A stretch of 64,000 nt of DNA from Pontibacter pudoricolor. Its GTDB lineage: Bacteria; Bacteroidota; Bacteroidia; Cytophagales; Hymenobacteraceae. Under the pieces are notes generated by a model. That model did not search any database. It saw nothing but the letters and a program-made list of their open reading frames with translations, and had not been told where the DNA came from. The stretch's first letter is position 1; every line of letters starts with the position of its first letter. Location of the stretch: assembly GCF_010092985.1 (NCBI RefSeq), contig NZ_CP048106.1:3751001-3815000 (forward strand), written 5' to 3'. Of the stretch, positions 44,700-54,972 are shown in pieces. Position numbers and translations under genes: made by a program.

Positions 44700-46238
44700 C
44701 TAAGCTGCCCAGCCTTCGCGGTCTAAACTGCGGTACTGAATAGCCTCTGCCAAATGCTCAATTTTTATTTCAGGAGAGTCAGCCAGGTCGGCTATAGTTC
44801 GGCTTACTTTCAGGATGCGGTCGTAGGCCCTGGCCGAAAGCCCCAGGCGTTCCATAGCGGTTTTCAGTAAGGTTCTGCCGGCTTCGTTTATCTGGCAAAT
44901 GTCTTTTACCATCTGCGACGGCATCATGGCATTAGAGTGTATCTGCGGAAAATCTTTAAAGCGCTCCTGTTGCACGGCTCTTGCCTGCACCACTCGCTCG
45001 CGAACTGTCGTGCTGTCTTCTGATTTACGGGTAGCTGTCATTTCGTCAAAGGTAACCGGCGTAACCTCTACGTGCAGGTCGATGCGGTCTAAGAGCGGTC
45101 CGCTTACTTTGTTCAAATAACGCTGCACTACACCCGGTCCGCAAACGCATTCCTTCTCCGGATGATTATAGTAGCCGCACGGGCAGGGATTCATACTGGC
45201 CACCAGCATAAAGTTAGCCGGAAAATCTATCGTTGTTTTTGCCCGGGATATAGTTACCCGTCGTTCCTCCAAAGGCTGTCGCATCACTTCCAGCACAGTG
45301 CGTTTAAATTCCGGCAATTCATCCAGAAACAAAACTCCGTTGTGCGATAAAGAGATTTCGCCGGGCTGTGGTACGCCACCACCACCTACAAGTGCTACAT
45401 CTGATATAGTATGGTGCGGAGAGCGGTAAGGGCGTGTTGTTAATAAGGAGGATGCTTCGCCTAGTTTGCCTGCTACCGAATGTATCTTAGTAGTTTCCAG
45501 TGCTTCGTGCATCGAGAGTGGCGGAAGGATAGAAGGCAGTCGTTTTGCCAGCATGGTTTTACCAGCGCCCGGAGGTCCGATCATGATTAAATTGTGACCG
45601 CCGGCTGCTGCAATTTCCAGGGCGCGTTTAATGTTTTCCTGCCCCTGCACATCGGCAAAGTCTGCGGCATACTGGTCTACCTGGTTCTGGAACATTTCGC
45701 GGGTGTTTATCACCATTGGCTCAATCTCCAGCCTGTTATCCAGAAAATCTATCGCCTCCTGTATCGTCCTGACAGCAATCACATCCAGGTTGTTAACTAT
45801 AGCTGCCTCGTTGGCGTTCTGGGCGGGCAATATAATTCCTTTAAAACCTTCTTTGCGGGCTTGTATGGCAATTGGTAATACTCCTTTAATTGGCCGCAAT
45901 TCCCCATCCAGCGACAACTCACCCATGATCATGTACTGCGAAACCTTATCAGGAGCTATCTGGCCTGAGGCAGCCAGAATACCCATCGCTATAGTCAGGT
46001 CGTAGGAGGAGCCTTCTTTACGGATATCGGCAGGAGCCATGTTGATGACTACTTTCTGGCGGGGCATTTTATAGTTGTAATGCTTTAGTGCGGCCTCAAT
46101 ACGCTGTTCGCCTTCTTTAACTGCATTGTCGGGTAAACCAACCAGGAAATATTTTGTGCCTGCACTTACGCTGACCTCTACCGTTATAGTGTAGGCATTT
46201 ACGCCCTGCACGGCACTGCCAAATGTTTTAATGAGCAT
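44700..46238 (-). CDS. comM: YifB/ComM family Mg-chelatase-like ATPase
   Basis: 512 residues from the Met at 46238 (MLIKTFGSAVQGVNA, the family start). N-terminal ChlI-like domain, then AAA+ ATPase: Walker A GPPGAGKTMLAKRLPS, Walker B region VLFLDELPEFKR, and the Cys cluster NPCPCGYYNHPEKECVCGPG. ComM helps branch migration in natural transformation in other bacteria; here the role is inferred from family. Confidence 0.93.
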   Translation of the reverse strand: MLIKTFGSAVQGVNAYTITVEVSVSAGTKYFLVGLPDNAVKEGEQRIEAALKHYNYKMPRQKVVINMAPADIRKEGSSYDLTIAMGILAASGQIAPDKVSQYMIMGELSLDGELRPIKGVLPIAIQARKEGFKGIILPAQNANEAAIVNNLDVIAVRTIQEAIDFLDNRLEIEPMVINTREMFQNQVDQYAADFADVQGQENIKRALEIAAAGGHNLIMIGPPGAGKTMLAKRLPSILPPLSMHEALETTKIHSVAGKLGEASSLLTTRPYRSPHHTISDVALVGGGGVPQPGEISLSHNGVLFLDELPEFKRTVLEVMRQPLEERRVTISRAKTTIDFPANFMLVASMNPCPCGYYNHPEKECVCGPGVVQRYLNKVSGPLLDRIDLHVEVTPVTFDEMTATRKSEDSTTVRERVVQARAVQQERFKDFPQIHSNAMMPSQMVKDICQINEAGRTLLKTAMERLGLSARAYDRILKVSRTIADLADSPEIKIEHLAEAIQYRSLDREGWAA

Positions 46239-46405
46239 ACTTTCTGATAAGGAAGTATAAGTTGATATTGATTTGAGCCGGAACACTTGCTACGGAAAAT
46301 AAATTCCGGTTTTTGCTGTTGCCGGTAAAGATAATCAGTTACAGGCTTTTGCGGGCAAACCGTAATGCTGAAATGTTACTGATTGCTATAGTTCTGTCAA
46401 AGCTA

Positions 46406-47074
46406 TTATCTGTTTAACCGGATGAGGTCAGGGTAGACAGGAAGGTAGGAATTGGTTACATTCTCTCCTTTCTGGTGAATGGTGATAGCGGTGCAGGTAC
46501 TATCCGGAGTTGTGATTTCGAATGCTATGCCTGCCGGAGTATCATCAAAAATATAGGTGCGCTGTTGCTGCGGATTAAGATAGTAGGCGATTGGCTGTAA
46601 TATATGATGTTGCCTTATAGTTGAGATGTTATTTCCAATACCTACATTTTCTATAGTTTTAAAGCTGGGCGAGTTTACCCGGATCTGGCGGGCAAGCAGG
46701 TCTTCCGGGCCGCCGTCAAAATTTCGGGAAAAGTATACCGCTACATAATTCTGTTTATGCCGGCCCTTACCAAGCCAAAAGGATAAGGCTTTGCCCATGG
46801 CAGCATCTCCACTATCAGGTTGTCCCAATGTACTGGTTATCTTTTCCGCCGTTTCTCCCAAACTTATCTGGCCGATGCGCTGCCCGGGCACGATCAGGAA
46901 TGCAGAATCAAGAGCAGGTGTAGCAACTATAGTTTCGGGTTTGGAAGGTGTTGTATCAGATGGTGATGTTTTATTAGTTGCTTCCTGAGGGTGTTCAGTT
47001 TCAGCAGTTCTTGTTCCGCTATCTGAGCAGGATAGAAACGTGAGTATAACTATAGCTATTAAAAAGTACCGCAT
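46406..47074 (-). CDS. lipoprotein of unknown function
   Basis: 222 residues from the Met at 47074; codons before it look random and overlap gmhA. A hydrophobic start ends in the lipobox LTFLSC. A low-complexity Thr/Pro/Ser stretch follows, then a globular part from GQRIGQISLGETAEKI that recalls periplasmic sensor-like folds. No family assigned. AACTATAGTT (46925-46934) encodes Thr-Ile-Val. Confidence 0.72.
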   Translation of the reverse strand: MRYFLIAIVILTFLSCSDSGTRTAETEHPQEATNKTSPSDTTPSKPETIVATPALDSAFLIVPGQRIGQISLGETAEKITSTLGQPDSGDAAMGKALSFWLGKGRHKQNYVAVYFSRNFDGGPEDLLARQIRVNSPSFKTIENVGIGNNISTIRQHHILQPIAYYLNPQQQRTYIFDDTPAGIAFEITTPDSTCTAITIHQKGENVTNSYLPVYPDLIRLNR

Positions 47075-47076
47075 AA

Positions 47077-47125
47077 AAATATAGGGATAAAGGCTGCTCA
47101 AACTATAGCAGGCTTTTATCCCTAT
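47077..47125 (-). terminator. terminator after the gmhA-like gene
   Basis: ATAGGGATAAAGGCTGCT (47081-47098) pairs with AGCAGGCTTTTATCCCTAT (47107-47125), one bulge and mismatch. Reading minus, ATTTTTATG follows. Confidence 0.8.
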
Positions 47126-47160
47126 ACGTGCCAGTGTTGCCGGCGTATAAACTAAAATGT

Positions 47161-47733
47161 CTAGGTCAGTTGTTTTTCGAGGAGCAGGATAAGGATATGT
47201 ATAACCTTGATATGGATCTCCTGTACGCGGTCGGCGTAGCCCATGTGTGGAACACGGATCTCTACGTCGCAAAGCGGGGCCAGCTTGCCACCGTCTTTAC
47301 CGGTTAGGCCAACCACTTTCATGCCTTTGGCTTTGGCTGCTTCAGCTGCTTTAATAACGTTGGCAGAGTTACCACTGGTGCTTATACCTAACAGTACATC
47401 ATTTGCATTGCCCAATGCCTCCACATAACGTGAGAATACAAAGTCGTAACCATAATCGTTGCCAACGCAGCTCATGTGGCTTGCATCTGAAATAGAGATA
47501 GCCGGTAGAGCTTTCCGGTTGTCGCGGTAACGGCCTGTCAGTTCTTCGGCAAAGTGCATGGCATCGCACATAGAGCCGCCGTTGCCACACGAAATTATCT
47601 TGCCCCCTGCTGCTATGGCCTCGGCCATTAGGTTAGCCGCCTGTTCTATGGCTGCTATGTTATTCTTATCGGAAATAAAGTTTGCAAGCGTTTGTTGGGC
47701 CTGCTCCAGTTCTTCCTGTATAGTTGTTGTCAT
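47161..47733 (-). CDS. gmhA: SIS-domain phosphosugar isomerase, sedoheptulose-7-phosphate isomerase type
   Basis: 190 residues. The SIS fold contains [19 protein letters not shown] and [15 protein letters not shown], the active-site pattern of GmhA, and [14 protein letters not shown]. GmhA makes D-glycero-D-manno-heptose 7-phosphate for surface glycans. Followed by a small two-helix membrane protein and an MsbA-like exporter on the same strand, which suits an envelope-glycan role but does not prove co-regulation. Confidence 0.85.
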   Translation of the reverse strand: MTTTIQEELEQAQQTLANFISDKNNIAAIEQAANLMAEAIAAGGKIISCGNGGSMCDAMHFAEELTGRYRDNRKALPAISISDASHMSCVGNDYGYDFVFSRYVEALGNANDVLLGISTSGNSANVIKAAEAAKAKGMKVVGLTGKDGGKLAPLCDVEIRVPHMGYADRVQEIHIKVIHILILLLEKQLT

Positions 47734-47742
47734 TTTATGTTA

Positions 47743-48090
47743 TTAAACCGCTGCTACCTCCAGGCGCTCTTCGGCTATTGGTGTTCTGAAGTTGTTGCTT
47801 CTGAATTCCTGGCGTCTCTCGTACAGTTCCACTTTCAGGTCGTTAACCTTTAGCTGGGCAATATGGTTTTCGTAACGCAGGTTAGCAGCATATAAACTAC
47901 TAAACACTACTTTAACCAGAAGCAAGCCTGCACCTACACCGGCAAAAGCCTTGTAAAGTACCAGAACCTGCGCCTCGGTTCTTACGCTGGTAAATATTGC
48001 ACTCTCAGTAACTATAGCCGTCAGCACCAGGGCTATGGTGAGGGTATAAGCTATGGCAACTATGTTAAATAGGGTATTAAGTATTCTCAT
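47743..48090 (-). CDS. small membrane protein, unknown
   Basis: 115 residues from the Met at 48090. Two hydrophobic helices (NTLFNIVAIAYTLTIALVLTA and LVLYKAFAGVGAGLLLVKVV), then a coiled charged tail (QLKVNDLKVELYERRQEF). It sits 9 bp upstream of the gmhA start and may be co-transcribed with it. No known family. Confidence 0.65.
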   Translation of the reverse strand: MRILNTLFNIVAIAYTLTIALVLTAIVTESAIFTSVRTEAQVLVLYKAFAGVGAGLLLVKVVFSSLYAANLRYENHIAQLKVNDLKVELYERRQEFRSNNFRTPIAEERLEVAAV

Positions 48091-48220
48091 GTTGCAGGGT
48101 GGTTTTAGGTGTTGTATCAAGTCTCTTTAAATCTATAAAAAGATATTGTTATTTTAAAACACCCTGTTATTAATTCATCTAAAAACGCAATGCCACATGC
48201 CGGATTATACTATTATTTCG

Positions 48221-50059
48221 TTATTGTACCAGTTGCATTTGTGTTAATTTGGCATATAACCCGCTGTCTGTCAGCAATTGGTCGTGCGTGCCTCGTTCTA
48301 CTACTTTGCCTTTTTGCAATACCAGTATCTCATCGGCATGCTGAATAGTACTTAACCGGTGTGCGATAACGATAGATGTTCTGTTACGCATCAGGTTGGT
48401 TAATGCTTCCTGTACAAGTTTTTCTGATTCAGTATCCAGTGCAGATGTTGCTTCATCCAGGATAAGGATAGGCGGATTCTGAAGGATAGCGCGTGCAATG
48501 CTCAGGCGCTGGCGCTGTCCCCCGGAAAGCTTCCCGCCACGGTCGCCGATCATGGTTTGGTATCCTTCTTCCGTATGAACTATAAATTCGTGCGCGTTGG
48601 CAATTTTTGCAGCTGCAATTACTTCCTCTTCGGTGGCATCGGTCTTGTTAAAGGCAATGTTGTTGAAGATCGTATCATTAAACAGGATAGACTCCTGGGT
48701 TACAACCCCGATCTGATCCCGGACTGACTCCATCGTATAATCCCGTATATCAAGTCCGTCAATAAGTACAGCACCCTCTGTTGGATCGTAAAAACGTGGC
48801 ACCAGGTCGGCTAATGTGGATTTGCCGCCACCAGACTGGCCAACCAGCGCGACGGTCTTACCTTTCTGAATCTTAAAGTTGACATCCTGCAATACTGGTT
48901 TTTTACCGTAAGCAAACGATACGTCCCGGAACTCTATTTCATGTCGGAATGCCGGTAATACTTTAGCGTCGGACTTGTTCACGATCTGTGGTTTTGTGTC
49001 AATAACCTGTAATACCCGATCTCCTGAAACCAGGCCACGCTGTATATTACTGAACGCCGACGACATGGCTTTGGCAGGCACCAGTACCTGCGAGAAAAGA
49101 ATGATATAGGTTATAAACTCACTGGCTGATAACTCTGATTGTTGGTTTAACACCAGCGTACCACCATACAATAACAGGCCGGCTACTACTGTCACGCCAA
49201 GGAACTCTGATAACGGCGATGCCAGGTCGCGCTTATGGGCAATAGAGCGTTGTATGTTGGCGTAGCGGTTGTTCTGATCGTGAAACTTGCTAAGTATAAA
49301 TGGCTCTGCATTAAACGCTTTTATCACACGCATGCCACTCAGGGTCTCGTCGATAATGGTAAGAATAAAGCTGAGGGAGCTTTGCCCTTGCTGCGCCTTA
49401 CGTTTCAGTCGTTTAGAGATGCCGGCAATAATACCGCCGGACAGTGGCAAAAGGATAAGAGAGAACAAGGTTAGCTCCACCGACATATTAAACAGCAGCA
49501 CAAAGAACGCAATGATAGAAATCGGCTCACGGATCACAACGGTTAGCGTACTTACCACCGAGCTTTCCACCTCCTGGATATCTACCGTCATGCGGGTCAT
49601 CAGGTCGCCTTTACGCTCGTTGCTGAAGTAACCCATGTGCAGTTCCGTCACGCGCTTGTAAACAGCCTGGCGCATATTTCGGACCACGTGCGCCCGCAAC
49701 TCACCTATAATCCGGAAGGCCAGATAGCGGAACAGGTTGGCCAGGAAAACCGATGCCACAATAATAATACAAACAAACAGCAGCGCTCCCTGTCGGCCTT
49801 CCTGCAGTATTATGTTTCCGAAGTTATAGTAAAAGAGGTCCTGGAAAAACTTAAAGTTTAAGGCAAATTCGGGCTTGTTTGCCACCATTGCCATTACCTG
49901 TTCCTGGCCCACTTTCCCGAACAGCACATCGAGCAGCGGAATAAGCAGCGTAAAATTGAACAGGCCGAAAATAATACCAAGTATAGTATAGATAGTGTAT
50001 AGCGGCACGAACCGGCTATAAGGCTTTGCAAACTGTAAAATGCGAAGGTAGGTCTTCAT
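48221..50059 (-). CDS. ABC exporter, MsbA-like
   Basis: 612 residues, fused permease and ATPase. The membrane part spans about residues 1-330 with six helices. ATPase: Walker A GQSGGGKST, signature KLSGGQRQRLSIARA, Walker B ILILDEATSALD and the H-loop VIAHRLST. The layout is that of lipid A/multidrug flippases. Given gmhA nearby, lipid or glycan export is a fair guess. Confidence 0.92.
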   Translation of the reverse strand: MKTYLRILQFAKPYSRFVPLYTIYTILGIIFGLFNFTLLIPLLDVLFGKVGQEQVMAMVANKPEFALNFKFFQDLFYYNFGNIILQEGRQGALLFVCIIIVASVFLANLFRYLAFRIIGELRAHVVRNMRQAVYKRVTELHMGYFSNERKGDLMTRMTVDIQEVESSVVSTLTVVIREPISIIAFFVLLFNMSVELTLFSLILLPLSGGIIAGISKRLKRKAQQGQSSLSFILTIIDETLSGMRVIKAFNAEPFILSKFHDQNNRYANIQRSIAHKRDLASPLSEFLGVTVVAGLLLYGGTLVLNQQSELSASEFITYIILFSQVLVPAKAMSSAFSNIQRGLVSGDRVLQVIDTKPQIVNKSDAKVLPAFRHEIEFRDVSFAYGKKPVLQDVNFKIQKGKTVALVGQSGGGKSTLADLVPRFYDPTEGAVLIDGLDIRDYTMESVRDQIGVVTQESILFNDTIFNNIAFNKTDATEEEVIAAAKIANAHEFIVHTEEGYQTMIGDRGGKLSGGQRQRLSIARAILQNPPILILDEATSALDTESEKLVQEALTNLMRNRTSIVIAHRLSTIQHADEILVLQKGKVVERGTHDQLLTDSGLYAKLTQMQLVQ

Positions 50060-50237
50060 GGTGATTTGTGCTGCTGCCTGCTCTAAAGCGCTGATACTTT
50101 ACAGAATGGCAACATGCGTCTCTTTAATGCTGAGACAGTGAATTAAAAATTGTTAACGAAATAAACTGGCTTGCCAATTTTTGTGCAAAGATAACGCATA
50201 ACAATCAGTTTTAACTCATGGTGCCATCCGGAAACAA

Positions 50238-50275
50238 AAAACGGCTGTACCTGCGCAAACAAGTATAGCCGTTTT
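50238..50275 (-). terminator. terminator of the Wzi-like gene
   Basis: AAAACGGCTGTAC (50238-50250) pairs with GTATAGCCGTTTT (50263-50275); A-rich left side gives T's on minus. Confidence 0.8.
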
Positions 50276-50320
50276 CTTTATCATTATTCCCTTCCTGTTT
50301 TTAGGAGGGGTAAGGGGAGC

Positions 50321-51994
50321 CTAAAACTCGTGCAAACGTTGCGGAATGTTCCACCGGAAAGCAACAGATGTGAAAGAGGTATTCAGGTCCATCGTATTTA
50401 CTTCTGCATCTGTTCTGCGGAGTATCTGTTTCAGATCAACAAAAACGTTGTGCCGCAGCTGGAAACTGGCAGTAAGGTCTAAATGCAGCTGGTTGGTAGT
50501 GTTGCCCTGTGATATTTTATTGCCGTAGCCTAAAGCACGTTTAGAATACGGGTAGTTGATGTTGTTCCCCCAGTTTATAGTATCTGTTGCGGTTACTTCA
50601 TCCTGCCCGAATTTTGTGAAGATGGCTTTGGCCGTAACATTTAGTCGCGGTATAGGCTGGTAGCGGGCAATGCCTATAAACTCGTATAGGTTTGCCCCGG
50701 TCGGGTGTGCCAGTGGCTGATTATAATGCTGATAGTTTCTATAGTTATCCAAATGCTGGTATGTGTATGGCCGGATAATATTTACTTCCCCCTGCAGGTC
50801 CATGTTTGGCAGCCCGAAAGCGTTGATATACTTTGCACCTATCTGGCCGGCTTGCCTGTTGCCCCACCAGCCATTACCCGATCTTACTTCTTTTATTCTA
50901 AGCTCATCCAGGTATAACTGCCCGTAAAGCTGTGCTCTGTTCAGGATGTTCCACTTAAAATCAACACCAACTGTTGCGTTGTCCTCACTACCAATCATTT
51001 GCTCTACCGTGCGGTAAAGGATGATCGGGTTCAGGTATTGCAGTTCGAACTTGCCGTGGTCTCTGGCAAAAATAACAGACTCAAAAATGCCGAGGTTAAA
51101 GCTGGGTGTTATGTTGATGCCTAACCGGTGCAAAGCCATGTATTTTTTATCGAACAGCTCATCTACCTGTGTTCTTTTAAACTGAGGCGTTAGCTCCTGG
51201 AACAGGTTCATGTAATGCAGTTTCCAGACGCGGGTATTCAGTTTCAGGAAGAAAGCCGGTGGTGCATAGTCTGAGTAAAACAACGAGCGGTAGCCATCAC
51301 CTATAAAATGGCGGTCGTGGCCAAGTTGAATTTCTACATGTTTGGTCAGGCTATAGTTCAGGTAACCGCGTGCAGTCAGAAAGTCGTAACCATCTGTTTT
51401 GAAAGGCTTCCACCAGCCTTCGTGCGGTACTACATTGTCGCGCTCAATGCGGTCAACTACATACTCCGGAAAACGCGCCTGGTTTTCACCTATAAAAGTA
51501 TAGAATCCCAGCCTTTTGTCGATAGTGCCTTCAATCTGAATACCCCTGGTGTTAATGTAGCGAATGCCGTCAGACTGGTTATCATTTCCGAACTCAACGT
51601 GCAGCACAGGGTTTACCCGCAGTGTAAAGTCTTCGTTCTCGAAATGGTAAAGGTCTGTCTTGTTTCTGTAAAAATGCTTCAGAACAGGACGGTTGCTTTC
51701 ATTGTCTTCCTGGTTGGTATAGTTCCAGTTGTCGTTCAGCAGGTACTGGGTGTTAAACTGGTCTGTTCTGGTTTGTGCGTTGCGGGCACTTATTTCTGCT
51801 AATATAGCCACATCCTGGCGGCCAATCGGGCGAACCGCTGTATGGAGCTCAGGTGCCTCGTTGCCATACAGGATCTGGTAACGGTCTATTAAACGGTAAA
51901 TATCCGGGTCGTAAGGTACGTAGGTATCCTGGGCCTGTAAGGTTGTGCCGCCGGCAAGGCCTAACAGCAACAGCAAACATGCTATGTGTTTCAT
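50321..51994 (-). CDS. outer membrane barrel, capsule assembly Wzi family-like
   Basis: 557 residues from the Met at 51994. Signal peptide KHIACLLLLLGLAGGTTLQAQ. The mature protein has many amphipathic strands and signature-like segments HVEIQLGHDRHFIGDGYRSL and GWWKPFKTDGYDF. This fits Bacteroidota proteins named capsule assembly Wzi family, which are 18-strand-type barrels; the family assignment is from memory of the pattern. Transcribed toward the MsbA-like exporter, with its own terminator. Confidence 0.68.
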   Translation of the reverse strand: MKHIACLLLLLGLAGGTTLQAQDTYVPYDPDIYRLIDRYQILYGNEAPELHTAVRPIGRQDVAILAEISARNAQTRTDQFNTQYLLNDNWNYTNQEDNESNRPVLKHFYRNKTDLYHFENEDFTLRVNPVLHVEFGNDNQSDGIRYINTRGIQIEGTIDKRLGFYTFIGENQARFPEYVVDRIERDNVVPHEGWWKPFKTDGYDFLTARGYLNYSLTKHVEIQLGHDRHFIGDGYRSLFYSDYAPPAFFLKLNTRVWKLHYMNLFQELTPQFKRTQVDELFDKKYMALHRLGINITPSFNLGIFESVIFARDHGKFELQYLNPIILYRTVEQMIGSEDNATVGVDFKWNILNRAQLYGQLYLDELRIKEVRSGNGWWGNRQAGQIGAKYINAFGLPNMDLQGEVNIIRPYTYQHLDNYRNYQHYNQPLAHPTGANLYEFIGIARYQPIPRLNVTAKAIFTKFGQDEVTATDTINWGNNINYPYSKRALGYGNKISQGNTTNQLHLDLTASFQLRHNVFVDLKQILRRTDAEVNTMDLNTSFTSVAFRWNIPQRLHEF

Positions 51995-52225
51995 GTTTAT
52001 TTTATCGGAGTGAGTATAAGAAAGCAATATCCTGAAAGCCGAATTTACTGCTTTTGTATGATTTTGTTCTGTTGTTATAGAAAATATACAGGATTGCTAT
52101 AGTTTGTAATTTATAGTTAGCCGCATAGCGCCCAGGAGCTTAAAGTGCAAACTATAAATTTATTGATGGAGAGATTGTGCGGCGCTGGTACTTCTGTATC
52201 TTTAACCAGTAAAACACCGGTAACC

Positions 52226-52882
52226 ATGCAAAACGGAAAACTGCACATCCTTACTGATACACCTTCGCTGGCAAACCATTTTGTAGCCGAGCTGCGCGAC
52301 GTAACTATACAGCACGACAGCCTGCGTTTCAGGCGTAACCTGGAACGACTAGGGGAGCTGCTGGCCTACGAGATATCGAAAACACTGCCATATACCACTG
52401 CCGGAATAACCACGCCACTGGCGCAAACCCAAACCAAGTTGCTTACCGCCCAGCCGGTGCTGGCAACTATACTCCGGGCTGGTTTGCCACTATATAATGG
52501 CATGCTCAATTATTTTGATAAAGCCTATAGTACGTTTGTAGGCGCTTACCGCGTTGAAGAAGAGAATACCGAGCTGCAGATTAACATGGAGTACCTGGCA
52601 TCTACAGATTTGCACGATAAGATACTGATTCTGGCCGACCCGATGCTGGCAACTGGTAAATCGTTGGTGAAGGCTTACAAAGGGATGCTACGCCATGGCA
52701 AACCGGTGCAGGTACATGTAGCAGCTGTTATTGCCTCGCCGGAAGGAGTGAAGTACCTGCAGCAGGAAATACCGGAAGCATTTATATGGCTCGGCGCGCT
52801 GGATGATCATCTGAACGAAAAGGCTTATATAGTGCCTGGCCTGGGCGATGCCGGCGATCTGGCTTTCGGGCCAAAGATTTAA
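52226..52882 (+). CDS. upp: uracil phosphoribosyltransferase
   Basis: 218 residues from the ATG at 52226; a GTG at 52145 would add 27 weak residues. The enzyme makes UMP from uracil and PRPP. The PRPP loop is visible in ILILADPMLATGKSLVKA, and the C-terminal uracil-binding GLGDAGDLAFGP is present. The N-terminal part VAELRDVTIQHDSLRFRRNL is typical. Confidence 0.93.
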   Translation: MQNGKLHILTDTPSLANHFVAELRDVTIQHDSLRFRRNLERLGELLAYEISKTLPYTTAGITTPLAQTQTKLLTAQPVLATILRAGLPLYNGMLNYFDKAYSTFVGAYRVEEENTELQINMEYLASTDLHDKILILADPMLATGKSLVKAYKGMLRHGKPVQVHVAAVIASPEGVKYLQQEIPEAFIWLGALDDHLNEKAYIVPGLGDAGDLAFGPKI

Positions 52883-53076
52883 CTATATTAAAACAGCCTG
52901 AACTATAGTTTATAGCAGCCTGTTAGTCAGTAGCTTACCTTTGTGTGCAGGCTGTTATTTTTGAAATTACATAGTTGAAATTGTTTGAAAAATGCTACAT
53001 TTCATCTTGTGTTTTTCGTATACAGTGTATAGGGTAAATAGCAATAAGTAAGAATACAATTTAAGAAGAAAGCAGC

Positions 53077-53529
53077 GTGTTGGTAGAGATCCTGAAATAT
53101 TTGTCGGTGTATTTGATAAGCATGGTAAAGTTTTTTGCCGGCCCCTTAACGGGTGTAGCTGTTGGCCTTACTTACTTCGAAACTGTGTTGCTAACGATTG
53201 CGGGCATGATGACCACGGTGATCATTTTCTCGGTTATAGGCAGGGCTTTTTCTAAATGGTGGTCTAAAAGGCAGCGTGCCCAAAACAAGCCGATGTTCAG
53301 TAAAAAGAACCGGCGTATTGTTGCCATCTGGAATAAGTTTGGTGTGGTTGGTGTCGCGTTTTTAACGCCTATACTTTTAACACCTATAGTTGGCACTGTA
53401 GTAGCAGCCTTATTTGGTGCCCCCCGCAAACAGATCTTTATCCATATGCTCTGGAGTTCTATAGTCTGGAGCGCTTTGCTAAACCTGATGGTGTTTGAAT
53501 TTGGGGACTTTGCTTCCCGATTTTTCTAG
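53077..53529 (+). CDS. small membrane protein, possibly small multidrug export type
   Basis: 150 residues with about four hydrophobic helices (including YLSVYLISMVKFFAGPLTGVAVGL and VVGVAFLTPILLTPIVGTVVAALFG) and a basic loop SKKNRRIVAIW. It resembles the COG2426/PF06695 membrane family, annotated as small multi-drug export; I am not certain. GTG or TTG start. TACCTTTG at 52936-52943 may be a -7 box. Between upp and the convergent helicase gene. Confidence 0.55.
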   Translation: MLVEILKYLSVYLISMVKFFAGPLTGVAVGLTYFETVLLTIAGMMTTVIIFSVIGRAFSKWWSKRQRAQNKPMFSKKNRRIVAIWNKFGVVGVAFLTPILLTPIVGTVVAALFGAPRKQIFIHMLWSSIVWSALLNLMVFEFGDFASRFF

Positions 53530-53553
53530 AAGCTATAGTTTATAACTTTAAAT

Positions 53554-53584
53554 AAGGGCTCAGGAGTGCATCTCCGGAGCCCTT
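53554..53584. terminator. hairpin between convergent genes
   Basis: AAGGGCTCAGGAG (53554-53566) pairs with CTCCGGAGCCCTT (53572-53584), one mismatch. Little T tract, but it lies exactly between convergent stops. Confidence 0.7.
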
Positions 53585-53616
53585 GGTGTTTTGGCTTTTT
53601 ATAGTTTCAGCAGTTA

Positions 53617-54972
53617 CTATTTTCTGTTGCCTTTTTTCTTGGTTTTCTGCCAGCCTGAGTTTTTCGGGTCACCTTTTCTTTTGCCTTTCTCGAAGTTTGA
53701 CTTGTGTTTGCCCTTCTTCTCATGGAAAGCGCCTTTAAAGTCGGGGTTCTCACTGCGTTTCTGATGATCTATGTCGCGGGCAATGGCCTGTTGCTCATCA
53801 AAGGTTATTTCGTGGATCTTCACTTCCGCAGGCATCGGCTTTTCAGGTATCTGCATCCGGATCAGGTTCTCGATCTTGCGGATATGGTACATCTCGGCCG
53901 GGTTGGCAAAGGTAATGGCAGCTCCGATGTTCTCTGCCCGCCCAGTACGGCCAATGCGGTGCACGTAATCTTCGTACACAAACGGCACATCAAAATTGAT
54001 CACGTGGCTCACCATCGTTACATCTATCCCTCTCGATGCTACATCGGTTGCTACTAAAAATCGAACATCGCCGCCTTTAAAAGCTTCCATCGAGTTTATT
54101 CGCGTGTTCTGCCCTTTGTTGCCGTGTATGGCCCTCACTTCGCCGTACTCGCGTCGCTCCAGGAATTTGGCTACATCCTCTGCATTTTTCTTGCTCCGGG
54201 TAAAAATGATGACGCGGTTAAACGTTTCTCTGTCCTGGATGATGTGCTCTAGCATCGCGATCTTGGTACGCAGGTTCGGCACCTGGTACAATACCTGGCT
54301 TACGGTCTCTACAGGGGTAGCTTGTGGCGTTACTTCGATGCGGGTCGGGAACTCCAGAAACTCTTCTGATAACTCTACTACTTTTGGGTGCATGGTTGCA
54401 GAAAACAACAGGTTCTGGCGTTTGCGCGGTATAACTTCCAACAGCTGGCGGATCTGCGGCATAAAACCCATGTCCATCATCTTATCGGCTTCGTCCAGCA
54501 CCAATGTTTTTACTTCTTTCAGTATCAGCTCACCTTTCAGGTATAGTTCCATCAGGCGCTTGGGTGTAGCAACCAGTATGTCGAGTCCTTTATTTATAGT
54601 TTCGATCTGTGTTTTCGGGCCAAGTCCACCATAAATAACCGTATGCCTGATGTCAGTGTATTTGCCCAACAGGGTGATATGCTCTTCTATCTGCATGGCC
54701 AGCTCGCGGGTAGGAGCTAGTATAATCGCACGCGGGTTCATGCCCTGCGCATATTTCACTTTCATCAGAATAGGCAACAGGAACGCAGCAGTTTTGCCGG
54801 TTCCGGTCTGGGCAATACCCATCACATCGTGGCCACCCATTATTACTGGTATAGCCTTTAATTGTATAGGAGTTGGTTTCTCGTAGCCAGCTTCTTCAAT
54901 GGCATTCAGCAACTGCCTGTTCAGTTTAAAATCCTCGAACGTGGTTACTTCTTTCTCTGCTTCTTCTGCCAT
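53617..54972 (-). CDS. DEAD-box RNA helicase
   Basis: 451 residues. Motifs: Q-motif start PTPIQLKAIPVI, Walker A AQTGTGKTAAF, PTRELAMQ, DEAD box in VLDEADKMMDMGF, SAT, and HRIGRTGR. The C-terminal tail is basic (KHKSNFEKGKRKGD), typical of RhlE-like helicases that remodel RNA in ribosome assembly or cold shock. TACCTTTG lies on the minus strand at 55002-55009, 30 bp upstream of the start. Confidence 0.92.
   Translation of the reverse strand: MAEEAEKEVTTFEDFKLNRQLLNAIEEAGYEKPTPIQLKAIPVIMGGHDVMGIAQTGTGKTAAFLLPILMKVKYAQGMNPRAIILAPTRELAMQIEEHITLLGKYTDIRHTVIYGGLGPKTQIETINKGLDILVATPKRLMELYLKGELILKEVKTLVLDEADKMMDMGFMPQIRQLLEVIPRKRQNLLFSATMHPKVVELSEEFLEFPTRIEVTPQATPVETVSQVLYQVPNLRTKIAMLEHIIQDRETFNRVIIFTRSKKNAEDVAKFLERREYGEVRAIHGNKGQNTRINSMEAFKGGDVRFLVATDVASRGIDVTMVSHVINFDVPFVYEDYVHRIGRTGRAENIGAAITFANPAEMYHIRKIENLIRMQIPEKPMPAEVKIHEITFDEQQAIARDIDHQKRSENPDFKGAFHEKKGKHKSNFEKGKRKGDPKNSGWQKTKKKGNRK

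Noticed and set aside
46406..47272. Longer start for the lipoprotein gene at 47272
   Set aside because: The extra 66 codons overlap gmhA and a terminator and would bury the lipoprotein signal inside the protein.
53996..54634. 212-codon ORF opposite the DEAD-box helicase
   Set aside because: Shadow of a conserved gene; composition (Ser, Arg, Ile rich) is typical of antisense frames.
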